From Negativicutes bacterium (GTDB taxonomy: Bacteria > Bacillota > JAAYKD01): 51,002 nt of DNA. This document shows, piece after piece, positions 7,746-16,972 of the stretch. How positions within the stretch are numbered: the stretch's first letter is position 1; each line of letters starts with the position of its first letter. The stretch lies in contig JAJFTT010000072.1 of NCBI GenBank assembly GCA_021372785.1, forward strand, positions 1 through 51,002. Direction: 5' to 3'. Position numbers and translations under genes: made by a program. Below the pieces are notes generated by a model, which ran no database searches, was not told where the DNA came from, and was given only the letters and a program-made list of their open reading frames with translations.

Positions 7746-9356
7746 CTACTTCTGTTTGGAAAAACGGTTTAAAATCTTTATCACGGCAGGTCCCAATTTA
7801 GGAATACTGCTGAGTTCTTCCCGGTTCAAACCGCCGCTGAGCAGAAGAACGCCGGCGTAGAACAAAACGCCCAGCATCACGCTGCAGCCGGTGGAGATCA
7901 GAATGCTGCCAGTGATACGGTGCAGCAGCGGATAGCCAAAATAAACCGTCAAGCCCATCAGGGCGGAACTGATCACCGGCGCAATCAGCAAACCGCGCCA
8001 GTCCGGTTTCATTTCGGTATAGCGGTAGACCGCCAGCAAATTCATCGCCACAGCAATGGCAAAACCAATTCCGGTGGCAATCGCCGCTCCGTAAATATTA
8101 ATGGAGGGAATGCCGCAGAGCAGGAAAGTCAAAATAGATTTCACCGCGACACCAACCAGCATGCTGTAAACCGGTAAACTGATGCGATCAATGCCCTGCA
8201 GGATACTGGCAGATGTTTGATAGAGCAGCAAGAAAAGGATCACCCAGGAATAAACCGCAATGATATTACCGGCATTGGCAGAGCCGTAAAGCAATTGCGC
8301 CACCGGACCGCTCAGTAGATTCAATCCCAGAGCGGCAGGCAAAGCGATCAGAACACTCAACTTTAAAGCGAGATTGGCGCGGCTGCGCATGGTAACGCCG
8401 TCTTTGCGCACCATCGCTTCGGTGATGGAGGGAATCAGAGAAGCGGCTACCGCTACCGTCAGAATACTGGGCATATTGATCAAAGGCCCGGCTTGCCCGG
8501 AATAACGTCCGAACAGCGTCGTCGCTTCTTCCACACTGAAGCCGGAAGACTGTAAGCGTCCGGTAATCAAGAGCGTATCCATAAATTGCATCAACGGCCA
8601 AATCAAAGAGCCTAAGGTCACCGGAATGGCCAATTTCAGCAAACGCTGTAATACGGTGACAGTTTTTTCTTCCGGCAGCACGGCGGCGCTGACTGACCCG
8701 CTCTGTTCTTTTTGGCGGTTCGTTCGCAGATACATCATTAACAGGTAGAGGAAGCCGGCGGCTGCACCTAAGGATACCCCCATGGCAGCACCGGCGGCGG
8801 CGGTTTCCAGACCGCGCCCGATCAGTAAGAAGGCGAGCACGAGAATCATTACCACCCGCACCAGTTGTTCCACGGTGTCGGACATGGCGCGGGGGATCAT
8901 ATTTTGTTTGCCCTGAAAATAACCGCGGAACGGCGCCATTAAAAAAACAAAGAAGACAGCCGGAGCAATACAGCGCAGCGGCAATAAAGCGCGCGGTTCT
9001 TTTAAATTAAACTCAATCCAATAAGGCGCGCCCAAGCCCAGCAACGCGGCGATCAGCAAACCTAAGACAGCGGAAACCAGCATGGAGAGCCACAATACTT
9101 TGCGGGTGCCTTTTTCATCCTGCTCGACGGTTTTCTCGGCGACGATTTTAGAAATTGCCAAGGGCAGCCCGGTCATCCCCACCGTCATGAAAACAAGCGC
9201 CAGGTTATAGGCCATTTGGTAAAGACCAATTCCCACATCGCCAATAATTCGGGTCAGAAAAATCCGATAAACCGCCCCCAAGACTCTGGCAAAACCACCG
9301 GCAAGGGTAAGAATCATCGTATTCAATAAAAAAGAAGGTTTTTTATCCGATTTCAT
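7746..9356 (-). CDS. Polysaccharide-type flippase, YabM/SpoVB/MurJ-like
   Basis: This integral membrane protein of about 536 aa has around 14 hydrophobic segments in the MOP (MATE/MurJ) pattern. The start MILTLAGGFARVLGAVYRIFL and the repeated FQGKQNMIPRAMSDTVEQL segment are typical of the SpoVB/YabM branch that flips lipid-linked sugars or peptidoglycan precursors. The ATG at 9356 is preferred because AGGTGG lies about eight bases upstream; a GTG at 9368 is also open. It lies between prsA and mazG, where yabM sits in Bacillus. The exact lipid substrate is unknown. Confidence 0.88.
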   Translation of the reverse strand: MKSDKKPSFLLNTMILTLAGGFARVLGAVYRIFLTRIIGDVGIGLYQMAYNLALVFMTVGMTGLPLAISKIVAEKTVEQDEKGTRKVLWLSMLVSAVLGLLIAALLGLGAPYWIEFNLKEPRALLPLRCIAPAVFFVFLMAPFRGYFQGKQNMIPRAMSDTVEQLVRVVMILVLAFLLIGRGLETAAAGAAMGVSLGAAAGFLYLLMMYLRTNRQKEQSGSVSAAVLPEEKTVTVLQRLLKLAIPVTLGSLIWPLMQFMDTLLITGRLQSSGFSVEEATTLFGRYSGQAGPLINMPSILTVAVAASLIPSITEAMVRKDGVTMRSRANLALKLSVLIALPAALGLNLLSGPVAQLLYGSANAGNIIAVYSWVILFLLLYQTSASILQGIDRISLPVYSMLVGVAVKSILTFLLCGIPSINIYGAAIATGIGFAIAVAMNLLAVYRYTEMKPDWRGLLIAPVISSALMGLTVYFGYPLLHRITGSILISTGCSVMLGVLFYAGVLLLSGGLNREELSSIPKLGPAVIKILNRFSKQK

Positions 9357-9487
9357 TGCAATGTCCACCTGTCTGCCTTTTCAATTTCAGCCTGATCCTG
9401 TTTGGATGCCGGCTCATAATCATGTTATTTTCGCTGTTGGGTAGTAAGTGACCTTCTTTTTTTGCAGAACAACCTACCTTGACACCA

Positions 9488-9520
9488 TCAAAAAACCGCC
9501 CGGCCTGTATTCCGAGCGGT
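9488..9520 (-). terminator. Intrinsic terminator of prsA
   Basis: On the minus strand ACCGCTCGG (9520-9512) pairs with CCGGGCGGT (9503-9495), followed by a T run to about 9490. This separates prsA from the yabM gene downstream. Confidence 0.8.
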
Positions 9521-9539
9521 CTCTCGCCTGGTCCGTCTA

Positions 9540-10628
9540 TTACTTATCTTCCACCATGCCGAGCATCGCATTTTTAGCGCTGGTCGGACGGATGTTGGCT
9601 TTTTCAACAACGGCTCGCAAGACGGCATTGATCTTGCTGTCAACCATATCTGTCTTGATGGTATCAATGGCTTCTGACAACGGAGTCACCTGATTGCCGT
9701 CCAAACGGATGATGTGCCAGCCGAATTCGGTTTTAACCGGCTTGCTGATTTCACCGACTTCGGTCAGCTCAAACAACGCCTTGGTATATTCTGCCACCAA
9801 ACCGGTCTGTCCATAGTAACCGATCTTGCCGCCATTGGCTTTCGCGGTTGTATCGATGCTGTAGGCGTCGGATAACGCCGCAAAATCCTCACCGGCCGCC
9901 AATTTGTCATAAACCAGATTGGCAGTCGCTTCATCGGCTACCAGGATGTGGCTGGAATCTTTTTTAGTATATTTATCCAGCAGATGTTTTTGATAAAATG
10001 CCGCAATCTCTTCGTCGGTGTAGACAAGTTCCGCTTTAATTGTCTCACGCAACCGGGTGGTCAGCAAATTTGTGCGGGCGCTGACGGTAAAGTAGTCGCG
10101 GGTAATGCCGCCGGCAGTCAATTTCTCATCTAAAATCTGAGCGCCTGTTTTACCGAGCAATTCAGCCAGGCGCGCCGCTTCCGCTGCCGACGCCGACGCA
10201 TCCGTACTATACAGCGCGGCGCTGTCCATTTCCAATTTGGCATCCGTCGCTGCCTGATAGAGGAAATATAATTCCAGGGATTTTATCGTATCGGCTGCGG
10301 CTGCGCTGACCTCCTCGTCGCTCACTTGCAAACCGCGAGCAGTCGCTTCCTGCACCATCAATTTGTCCATAGCCGCATAAGGGGCGATGTTTTCCTGATA
10401 ATAGACATTATCTACTTTCACCGTAGCGTCATATAAGTAGTACTGACCCAAAAGCGCTTTGGCATCTGCAACAGTAACTTTTTCACCGTTGACGACCACC
10501 AGGTTATTTTTCTGATCCAGAGCAAACCAGATTGCTCCGCCTAGAATAGAAATCATCAGGACCAGAATCAGCCACTTCACCCAAGAGGCCAACGGTTTAG
10601 TGAGATTGCTTTTTGCTTGATTGCTCAA
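9540..10628 (-). CDS. Membrane-anchored peptidyl-prolyl isomerase, PrsA-like
   Basis: This 362-aa foldase has a single N-terminal TM anchor (WLILVLMISILGGAIWFAL, about residues 18-36) and no lipobox, unlike Bacillus PrsA. A SurA/PrsA-type helical region follows, with a parvulin domain at about residues 225-325 (SSHILVADEA, FGWHIIRLDG). It should act outside the membrane to help secreted proteins fold. It sits directly after mfd, as in many Clostridia, where spoVT would normally follow. AATGGGAGTTGTAGAA precedes the ATG. Confidence 0.88.
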   Translation of the reverse strand: MSNQAKSNLTKPLASWVKWLILVLMISILGGAIWFALDQKNNLVVVNGEKVTVADAKALLGQYYLYDATVKVDNVYYQENIAPYAAMDKLMVQEATARGLQVSDEEVSAAAADTIKSLELYFLYQAATDAKLEMDSAALYSTDASASAAEAARLAELLGKTGAQILDEKLTAGGITRDYFTVSARTNLLTTRLRETIKAELVYTDEEIAAFYQKHLLDKYTKKDSSHILVADEATANLVYDKLAAGEDFAALSDAYSIDTTAKANGGKIGYYGQTGLVAEYTKALFELTEVGEISKPVKTEFGWHIIRLDGNQVTPLSEAIDTIKTDMVDSKINAVLRAVVEKANIRPTSAKNAMLGMVEDK

Positions 10629-10701
10629 TTTCTACAACTCCCATTCATCTTCGTTTTTACTGTTCTTTAGCATAATACCACAAGTCATTATAAAAGTCTG
10701 C

Positions 10702-13700
10702 TTAATTTTTAGCAATACGTTGGAAGCCCTGCAGGAAAATTTCAATTTGCTGTAACATTCCGGATGTGCTTAAATTACTGGCATCCAGGAGGAATGGCGT
10801 CGATTTCCCGGGTTGATACCGCAGCCGTCCATTCATTCCGATGACCAGTAAAGCGGCATCATTGAGTGAATAGCTCACGTTTTCCGTTTTGATCGCAATC
10901 ACATCATCCGGTTTATAGCTGATTTGACTGACGCCGCAGGCGGACGCTCTGACACGCAGTTTGGCAATTTGGATTAAATTGCGCAGCTGCAGCGGCAAAT
11001 CACCGAAGCGGTCGATCAATTCATCCACCAATTCCGCCAGTTCCGCTTCGTCTGCCGCCTGAATGCGGCGGTAGAAATCAACTTTATGCCCCGTATCGGC
11101 AATATAAGCGGACGGAATAAAGGCATCCACAGGCAATTCCAATAATGTTTCGGTTTTCTTCTTCGTCACGCTGCCCTTTAATTCCTCCACCGCTTCTTTC
11201 AGCAATTGAGAATAGTATTCGAATCCCACCGCCGCAACATGGCCATGCTGTTCCGCTCCCAGTAAATTTCCCACGCCGCGCAGTTCAAGATCGCGCAGCG
11301 CGATTTTATAGCCTTCCCCCAACTGGCAGAATTCTTTTAAGGCTGCCAGCCGTTTTTCGGAAACTTCCGACAATTGTTTATCGCGCGTGTACATAAAATA
11401 GGCATAGCCAACCCGGTTTGAACGCCCGATCCGTCCTCTCAGCTGATGCAGTTGGGAGAGTCCGTAGCGATCCGCATCACAGACAATCAGGGTATTGACG
11501 TTCGGCATATCCAGACCCGCTTCAATGATTGTGGTGGAGATCAGCACATCATATTCGCCATCGAGAAAATCCGACATGGTTTCGGCCAGTTTTCCCTCCG
11601 CCATTTGCCCGTGCGCGATCACCATGCGGACCTGCGGCAGCAGTTGCTCCAGCATATCCTTGAGGACCGGCAGCGCGGCAATCCGGTTATGCACCACAAA
11701 AACCTGACCGCCACGCTCCAACTCCCGCTCGATGGCTTCCCGTACCAGCTCCGGATTCCATTCCATCACATACGTCTGCACCGGAAACCGGTTTTCCGGC
11801 GGAGTCTCCATCATACTCATATCCCGGATCCCGATTAAAGACATATGCAGAGTACGGGGAATGGGTGTGGCCGAAAGCATCAGCACATCCACATTCGTCT
11901 TTAGTTTTTTCAGTTTTTCCTTAGCTGCCACGCCAAAACGCTGCTCTTCATCGATGATCAGCAAACCCAAATCGGCAAATTCAATATCCCTGGAGAGGAT
12001 CCGATGCGTTCCGATCACGATATCGACTTGCCTGTTTTTCAGTTGGCGAATGGTGTCTTCATTTTCCCGGCTGTTGCGGAAGCGGCTCATCAACGCAACG
12101 TTAATCGGAAAATTGGCCAGCCGTTCCCGAAAAGTATTGAAATGCTGTTGGGCCAAGACCGTGGTCGGAACCAAGATCGCCACCTGTTTGCCATCGGCCA
12201 CTGCTTTAAAGGCGGCACGGAGGGCTACTTCCGTCTTGCCGAAACCAACATCGCCGCAAAGCAGACGCTCCATCGGTCGGGGCTGTTCCATATCCTGCTT
12301 AATTTCTTCGACACAGCGCAGCTGATCCTCGGTTTCCTCATAGAGAAAATCATCTTCCATTTCCTGCTGCCAGACGGTATCCTTGGAAAAAGCATAGCCC
12401 GGGCTGGCTTGCCGTTTCGCATAGAGCCGCAGCAGATCCGCAGCCATATCCTGTACTGCTTTTTTGACCTTGGCAGTAGTGCGGCTCCATTCCGTACTGT
12501 TCAGGGTATTGAGATGCTGCGTCTTGTTCTCGCTGTTGCCGATATATTTCTGAACAAAACCTATTTGATCCACCGGCACATAGAGTTTGTCTTCACCGGC
12601 ATATTGGATATAAAGATAATCCTTCTGCAAACCCTCCAGAATCAGGGAATGCACACCCAGATAACGGCCGATGCCGTGATTGACATGGACTACCAGATCC
12701 CCGATGTTCAGCTCCCGGTAAGTGCGCAGTTTCCGTCCTTCGGCAGACGCTTTGCCGCGCCGTTTTTTAATTTTGGCAAAAAATACGCTGTCCGGCAGGA
12801 CGGCAAAGCGAATGGAAGACATCTCTATGCCTTCGCTGATAAAACCCTTTTGAACGAGAATCTGACCCGCTTGCGGAGCGGTTGCTGCCGTGGACAAGCT
12901 GCTTTCCAATTCATATTCGCGCAGCAGCTCCTGAATCTGCTTCGCCCTTGCCTCGTCTTCCGCCAGGATCAGGATATGGTAGCCGAATTTCCGCCAGCGG
13001 GTTAATTCGGAGATCAGATTGGGCAGCACGCCGCGTAGCATGGGTAAGGATTTCATCTGATTGTTGATCACATCCACCGGTTTCAGCCAGACGGGACGGC
13101 GCAGCAGCATTGTCATGCTGATGCTGCGCTCGCAGTTGAGTTCCGGCAGCAAATCGTTAAAACTGATCAGGTGCTTCAGCCTGCCGTGCAGCATTTCACC
13201 GCGGGCAAAGCTCTGCAGGCAATATTCCTGGATTTCTTCCAGGCGGTGCTCCGCTGTTTCCTGCAAACGGGAGGGTTCATCCAAAAAGACGAGCGGCTTT
13301 TGCGGAAAATAGTCCGTCAGATAAACGGTCTGCGCATAAAAGTAAGGCAGATACGGACCCCAGCGCTCATCGATTTCATTCGCATCCAAGCGCTGCAGCA
13401 ATTCTTCCACCCGCTGCTGCAGTTCGGCTGCCTGCTCCGGCGCCGCGCTTTTACGCAGCCGCGCGAGACTGTCGGCCAAATCGGCCGCAATGGCTTTACG
13501 GCCATTTAGTTTCGCGGCCGGCGTCAGGATGAACTCGGCGCCGGGAGAAAGTGTGTATTCCTGAATCGGTTCATAAGAACGCTGATTGACCGGATCAAAC
13601 AGGCGAATCGAATCGATTTCGTCATCAAAAAGTTCGATGCGCACCGGCAGGGCGTCAATCGCAGCGTAGATATCGATGATACCGCCGCGGCGGGCAAAAC

Positions 13701-14217
13701 TGCCGGGAGTATCAACGGTAACCACCCGTTCATAGCCTTGCGCCACCAACGATTCCATCAAACCCTTCAAGTCCAGCCGGTCACCTGTATGGAGGCTCAG
13801 CTGACGGGAGACCATGACCTCGGGCGGCAGCAGCGGCAGCATCAGCGCCTCGATATCGGTCACAACACCGTCCAGTTTCCGATTGAGCAGATCCAAAAGC
13901 ACTTGCAGCCGCTGGTTGCTGAGATCACGGCTGGCTGCGGCGGAATCATAAAAGAAGCTCTCATTGGCCGGAAAAAAACCGATGCGTTTGTCAGGCAGCA
14001 ATCCGCAAATATCATCAAAAAGGTTTTGTGCCTGATTATGACCATAACTGACTAGGAGGAAAGGCAACTCCTCCGCCGCCAATAAGGCAACATGCAGGGA
14101 TTTTTGAGCGGTATCGGATAATCCGTACAGACAAACAGGCCCACGCTGCGCATGCACAGCCCGGGTCAGTTGCATCATTTGTTCAGTTTGATAGAGCGGG
14201 GTAAAAGCCTTCAGCAA
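10702..14217 (-). CDS. mfd: Transcription-repair coupling factor Mfd
   Basis: This 1171-aa ATP-dependent translocase removes stalled RNA polymerase and recruits UvrA. Visible are the UvrB-homology region (SYGHNQAQNLF, TPGSFARRGGIIDIY), the RNA polymerase interaction domain (LNIGDLVVHVNHGIGRYLG), the helicase motifs GDVGFGKTEVALRAA and DEEQRFG, HNRIAALPVLKDML, and the C-terminal regulatory domain. The length is normal for the family. The start is TTG at 14217 with GGAGGG six bases upstream. It follows pth by about 40 bp, as in Bacillus, but the small fin gene between them is missing. Confidence 0.97.
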   Translation of the reverse strand: MLKAFTPLYQTEQMMQLTRAVHAQRGPVCLYGLSDTAQKSLHVALLAAEELPFLLVSYGHNQAQNLFDDICGLLPDKRIGFFPANESFFYDSAAASRDLSNQRLQVLLDLLNRKLDGVVTDIEALMLPLLPPEVMVSRQLSLHTGDRLDLKGLMESLVAQGYERVVTVDTPGSFARRGGIIDIYAAIDALPVRIELFDDEIDSIRLFDPVNQRSYEPIQEYTLSPGAEFILTPAAKLNGRKAIAADLADSLARLRKSAAPEQAAELQQRVEELLQRLDANEIDERWGPYLPYFYAQTVYLTDYFPQKPLVFLDEPSRLQETAEHRLEEIQEYCLQSFARGEMLHGRLKHLISFNDLLPELNCERSISMTMLLRRPVWLKPVDVINNQMKSLPMLRGVLPNLISELTRWRKFGYHILILAEDEARAKQIQELLREYELESSLSTAATAPQAGQILVQKGFISEGIEMSSIRFAVLPDSVFFAKIKKRRGKASAEGRKLRTYRELNIGDLVVHVNHGIGRYLGVHSLILEGLQKDYLYIQYAGEDKLYVPVDQIGFVQKYIGNSENKTQHLNTLNSTEWSRTTAKVKKAVQDMAADLLRLYAKRQASPGYAFSKDTVWQQEMEDDFLYEETEDQLRCVEEIKQDMEQPRPMERLLCGDVGFGKTEVALRAAFKAVADGKQVAILVPTTVLAQQHFNTFRERLANFPINVALMSRFRNSRENEDTIRQLKNRQVDIVIGTHRILSRDIEFADLGLLIIDEEQRFGVAAKEKLKKLKTNVDVLMLSATPIPRTLHMSLIGIRDMSMMETPPENRFPVQTYVMEWNPELVREAIERELERGGQVFVVHNRIAALPVLKDMLEQLLPQVRMVIAHGQMAEGKLAETMSDFLDGEYDVLISTTIIEAGLDMPNVNTLIVCDADRYGLSQLHQLRGRIGRSNRVGYAYFMYTRDKQLSEVSEKRLAALKEFCQLGEGYKIALRDLELRGVGNLLGAEQHGHVAAVGFEYYSQLLKEAVEELKGSVTKKKTETLLELPVDAFIPSAYIADTGHKVDFYRRIQAADEAELAELVDELIDRFGDLPLQLRNLIQIAKLRVRASACGVSQISYKPDDVIAIKTENVSYSLNDAALLVIGMNGRLRYQPGKSTPFLLDASNLSTSGMLQQIEIFLQGFQRIAKN

Positions 14218-14256
14218 AGCAAGCCCTCCTTTGAGGAAATTCCGCTTTTTGTTTTG

Positions 14257-14835
14257 TCAATTTTGTTTGCCATTGAAACCATTAAACTGCGCCATGGCGG
14301 CTTCTGTGCCTTTGCTCAGCCAAACCTCGACGATAGCGGGGATGACGGCCAAGACACTGCTCACCGTGTCCCATTCCACTGGCTTAAAACTGCTCAACAC
14401 ATAATCCGCTGAATCGATTCCCGGTGTTTGAGGACCGATACCCAGACGGATGCGGGGGAAAGCATCGCTGTGCAGATGATCGATCAGGGATTTGACGCCG
14501 TTGTGTCCGCCGGCACTACCCTGCGGCCGGATGCGGATACGCCCGCAGGGCAGATCAATATCATCGTAGATGACTAAGATATTCTCCGGGGACAGCTGAT
14601 AAAAACGCTGCCAGGCTCCGACCGCACGACCGCTGTCATTCATGAAGGTAAGGGGTTTGACTAAAATCACTTTTTTCCCGGCGATCTGCCCTTCTCCATA
14701 AATCGAACTATTCTTATGCCCGTTCAATGAGATTTTGTACGCACCAGCCACCCGCTCGATAGCTTTAAAGCCAAAGTTATGGCGGGTAGGCGTGTACTGA
14801 ATGCCGGGATTTCCTAATCCAACCAGCAGATCCAT
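14257..14835 (-). CDS. pth: Peptidyl-tRNA hydrolase
   Basis: This 192-aa enzyme recycles tRNA by cleaving peptidyl-tRNA released from ribosomes. Family motifs are LVGLGNPGIQYTPTRHNFGF (with catalytic His), KPLTFMNDSG, YDDIDLPCGRIRIR and GSAGGHNGVKSL. AAAGGA lies before the ATG. It follows rplY (ctc) and precedes mfd, the standard Bacillota order. Confidence 0.97.
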   Translation of the reverse strand: MDLLVGLGNPGIQYTPTRHNFGFKAIERVAGAYKISLNGHKNSSIYGEGQIAGKKVILVKPLTFMNDSGRAVGAWQRFYQLSPENILVIYDDIDLPCGRIRIRPQGSAGGHNGVKSLIDHLHSDAFPRIRLGIGPQTPGIDSADYVLSSFKPVEWDTVSSVLAVIPAIVEVWLSKGTEAAMAQFNGFNGKQN

Positions 14836-14873
14836 ACCATATTGTTCCTTTGCGTCTTATTTAGAATTGAACA

Positions 14874-15515
14874 CTATTCAGGTTTCTTCTCTTCTGTCTT
14901 CTTTTCCTTGATCATTTCCGGTTCGGCAGGAGTTTCGCTTTCCGTGACAGCCGCTTCTTCGGCCAACGAACTTACAATCGCAAGCACCATCATGCCGTCA
15001 ATATCCAGCGTTACATCGGCCGGCAGAACAATGTCTTTGGCGTAAACCACTTCGTTGATCCCCAGATTTGAGATGTCAACTTCAACGCGATCCGGCAAAG
15101 CGGCAGGCAAGCAGGAAATTTCGATTTGATGAATCTGAATTTCAAAGATGCCGCCATTTTTAACGCCGACAGGACTGCCGACAAAAGAGATCGGCATCCT
15201 GAAGCTTTGCACCACATTCATCTCCATCTGATGCAGATCGACATGCACATAGCGGCGGTGAACGGGATGTTTTTGAATTTCCGTCACATAGACGGTCTTT
15301 TTTTCTCCATTGATTTCCAGATCAAATAAACTATGGGCAGAATACTTTGTTATTGCTTTATCGAACTCCGCGTTGTCCAAAGAAACACCCATGGAACCAT
15401 TGGCAACTTCCGCGCCATAAACGACAGCAGGAATCCTGCCGGCTTTGCGTACGGCTTTAATATGATTCTTGCCGAGTTCTTTTCTGATTTCCGCATGTAA
15501 AATCGGTCTTTCCAT
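14874..15515 (-). CDS. rplY: 50S ribosomal protein L25/general stress protein Ctc
   Basis: This 213-aa two-domain L25 binds 5S rRNA. The N-terminal L25 domain begins MERPILHAEIRKELGKN and contains GRIPAVVYGAE; the C-terminal TL5 beta domain carries VHVDLHQM, LPDRVEVDIS and GINEVVYAKDI. It ends in a charged tail EKKTEEKKPE. The ATG at 15515 is chosen because AAAGGGG lies nine bases away; the ATG at 15521 is too close. It has its own promoter at 15647 and a hairpin-bearing leader of about 125 nt. Confidence 0.94.
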   Translation of the reverse strand: MERPILHAEIRKELGKNHIKAVRKAGRIPAVVYGAEVANGSMGVSLDNAEFDKAITKYSAHSLFDLEINGEKKTVYVTEIQKHPVHRRYVHVDLHQMEMNVVQSFRMPISFVGSPVGVKNGGIFEIQIHQIEISCLPAALPDRVEVDISNLGINEVVYAKDIVLPADVTLDIDGMMVLAIVSSLAEEAAVTESETPAEPEMIKEKKTEEKKPE

Positions 15516-15554
15516 GATCATAAACCCCTTTCGTTTTCACGAGTTTTTTTTTAA

Positions 15555-15587
15555 CGTCTTAGGCAAGCCATGACTTGCCAAAGACAT
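15555..15587 (-). promoter_or_regulatory. Hairpin in the rplY leader
   Basis: In the minus-strand leader, TCTT(T)GGCAAG pairs with CTTGCC(T)AAGA around a 6-nt loop, and no T run follows directly. Just upstream the leader repeats TTTGCATTCA twice. It may be an L25 leader or only a local fold; no known leader class was recognised. Confidence 0.4.
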
Positions 15588-15646
15588 TCCAGCATGTGAA
15601 TGCAAATTACCAAAGCACTGAATGCAAATGCATCCATGACCGGAAA

Positions 15647-15675
15647 ATTATATCGTACTCTGAGACAAAAAGCAA
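15647..15675 (-). promoter_or_regulatory. Promoter of rplY
   Basis: On the minus strand TTGCTT (15675-15670) and TATAAT (15652-15647) are 17 bp apart. They lie 130 bp upstream of the rplY start and after the end of purR. Confidence 0.65.
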
Positions 15676-15704
15676 CTTTTTGTTTCAACAGTTCCTGATA
15701 GTTT

Positions 15705-16544
15705 TCAATTAAACCAATCGTTTGTCTGTTTTTCAGCCCAGACACCGGGTCGGATCATCAATTGTTTGCGCTCGGAATCCACATTTTCCAGAACTAAGAG
15801 TGAAGTGAAGTCCTGCACTGATTTTTGGCTGCCGCCCGCGCTGACCAAAAAACCCATACCCACGCATTCCGCCTGGAACTCCAGCATTAAGTCCAGGATG
15901 CCTTTGGCAGTACCGCCGCCGCGCAGAAAATCATCCAGAAATAAAACTTTTGCTCCCGGTTTTACCGCCCGCCGCGGCAGGGACATGGTAGCCAGCCGCT
16001 TCTGACTGTTCGAGATATAACTGATGCCAATGCTGGTGCCTTCGCTGATCCGGCTGTCGCTGCGCACGATCGCCAACGGCACATTCAGCTGCCGGGCGGT
16101 CATCAAGCCAATGGGTATGCCTTTGGTCTCGACAGTGGCAATCAGATCCGGTTTCAAATGACGAAAATGCTGCGCAAAAAACAAACCGACCTGCTGCATC
16201 AAAGCCGGATCGCCGATCAGGTCGGTCAAATATAAAAATCCGCCGGGCAGGATGCGTTCCGGAGCATTGATCATCGTGCAGAGGGTTTTCGCTAAGCCGA
16301 GTGCCTCCTGAAAGGTAAATACCGGCGTATAAATCACGCCGCCGGTCGCTCCTGTCTGCGTTTCAATGCGTCCCATATTCAATTGGGTGAACGCTTCTTT
16401 GATAATCGCCAGATCTTCGCTGATGCTGGACTTGGCAGAATTCAGAGTTTGCGTAAATTGCGTGAGGGGGATCAATTGACTGGGATGATCGATAAGATAT
16501 TTGGTGATGGCAACGATGCGATCGTTCCGGCGGATCCGCTCCAT
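15705..16544 (-). CDS. purR: Purine operon repressor PurR
   Basis: This 279-aa repressor has an N-terminal winged helix (RIRRNDRIVAITKYLI, SAKSSISEDLAIIKEAF) and a phosphoribosyltransferase-fold effector domain with the PRPP loop VLFLDDFLRGGGTAKG. PRPP lowers its DNA binding. ERILPGGFLYLTDLIG matches the Bacillus protein closely. The ATG at 16544 is chosen because AAAGAGGG lies six bases upstream; an ATG at 16565 is open but has GGAGG directly abutting it. It lies between ispE and rplY as in Bacillus, but yabJ, spoVG, glmU and prs are missing. Confidence 0.94.
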   Translation of the reverse strand: MERIRRNDRIVAITKYLIDHPSQLIPLTQFTQTLNSAKSSISEDLAIIKEAFTQLNMGRIETQTGATGGVIYTPVFTFQEALGLAKTLCTMINAPERILPGGFLYLTDLIGDPALMQQVGLFFAQHFRHLKPDLIATVETKGIPIGLMTARQLNVPLAIVRSDSRISEGTSIGISYISNSQKRLATMSLPRRAVKPGAKVLFLDDFLRGGGTAKGILDLMLEFQAECVGMGFLVSAGGSQKSVQDFTSLLVLENVDSERKQLMIRPGVWAEKQTNDWFN

Positions 16545-16599
16545 AGATTCCCTCTTTCTTTCCATCCTCCGTGGTTGACGGCAGCAATGGAATGGTTTA

Positions 16600-16612
16600 G
16601 ATTACGAACATT
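16600..16612. promoter_or_regulatory. Candidate PurBox operator upstream of purR
   Basis: GATTACGAACATT matches the recalled PurBox consensus AWWWCCGAACWWT at 11 of 13 positions, including the CGAAC core. It lies at the expected transcription start of purR, so it could mediate autoregulation. The usual second, inverted box was not seen, so this is tentative. Confidence 0.4.
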
Positions 16613-16620
16613 CAACTTAG

Positions 16621-16648
16621 ATTATAACTGAATTGTCCGTAAAGTCAA
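16621..16648 (-). promoter_or_regulatory. Promoter of purR
   Basis: On the minus strand TTGACT (16648-16643) and TATAAT (16626-16621) are 16 bp apart, about 80 bp upstream of the purR ATG. Confidence 0.7.
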
Positions 16649-16935
16649 GGAAAGAAAACCTTGCGGCAGAGAAGATTTGCGGGAAACCGCCCCGGTTGCC
16701 GCGCAGCCCGCCACAGCAGGGTCCCGCAAATGGCGGCCACAGGCATGGCCCAAACCAGCCGGCGTATCAGATCCGCACAGCAGTCCACTTGGATCGGTGT
16801 TTTCTTAGTTCTGCTAAACTGCCCGCAACGCAGTCTTAAGCCGCCTCTCTCTTTGCCGTAAAACCGTTTTGCTGCAGCGCATCGCAGCAGAGAGTGCCGG
16901 CCGGGATTCCCTGCTCAGCGCGCCCGGGATGATAT
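16649..16935. other. No supported gene between ispE and purR
   Basis: On the minus strand a frame stays open from about 16914 to 16648 and encodes a hydrophobic patch, but it has no ATG or GTG with a ribosome site. A plus-strand frame at 16633-16839 is Pro/Arg-rich and looks like chance. The stretch may hold a decayed small gene. Confidence 0.5.
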
Positions 16936-16970
16936 AAAAAAAGAAAGAGCATCTCTCGACGCCCTTTTTT
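16936..16970 (-). terminator. Intrinsic terminator of ispE
   Basis: On the minus strand AAGGGCGTC (16966-16958) pairs with GATGCTCTT (16953-16945), with two G-T pairs and a GAGA tetraloop. A T-rich run down to about 16935 follows. It begins seven bases after the ispE stop. Confidence 0.8.
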
Positions 16971-16972
16971 CG

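Noticed and set aside
12004-13005. 333-codon plus-strand frame inside mfd
   Set aside because: It is antisense to the mfd helicase core and has no recognisable domain or ribosome site.
16633-16839. 68-codon plus-strand frame upstream of purR
   Set aside because: It is Pro/Arg-rich, overlaps the purR promoter on the other strand, and has no ribosome site.
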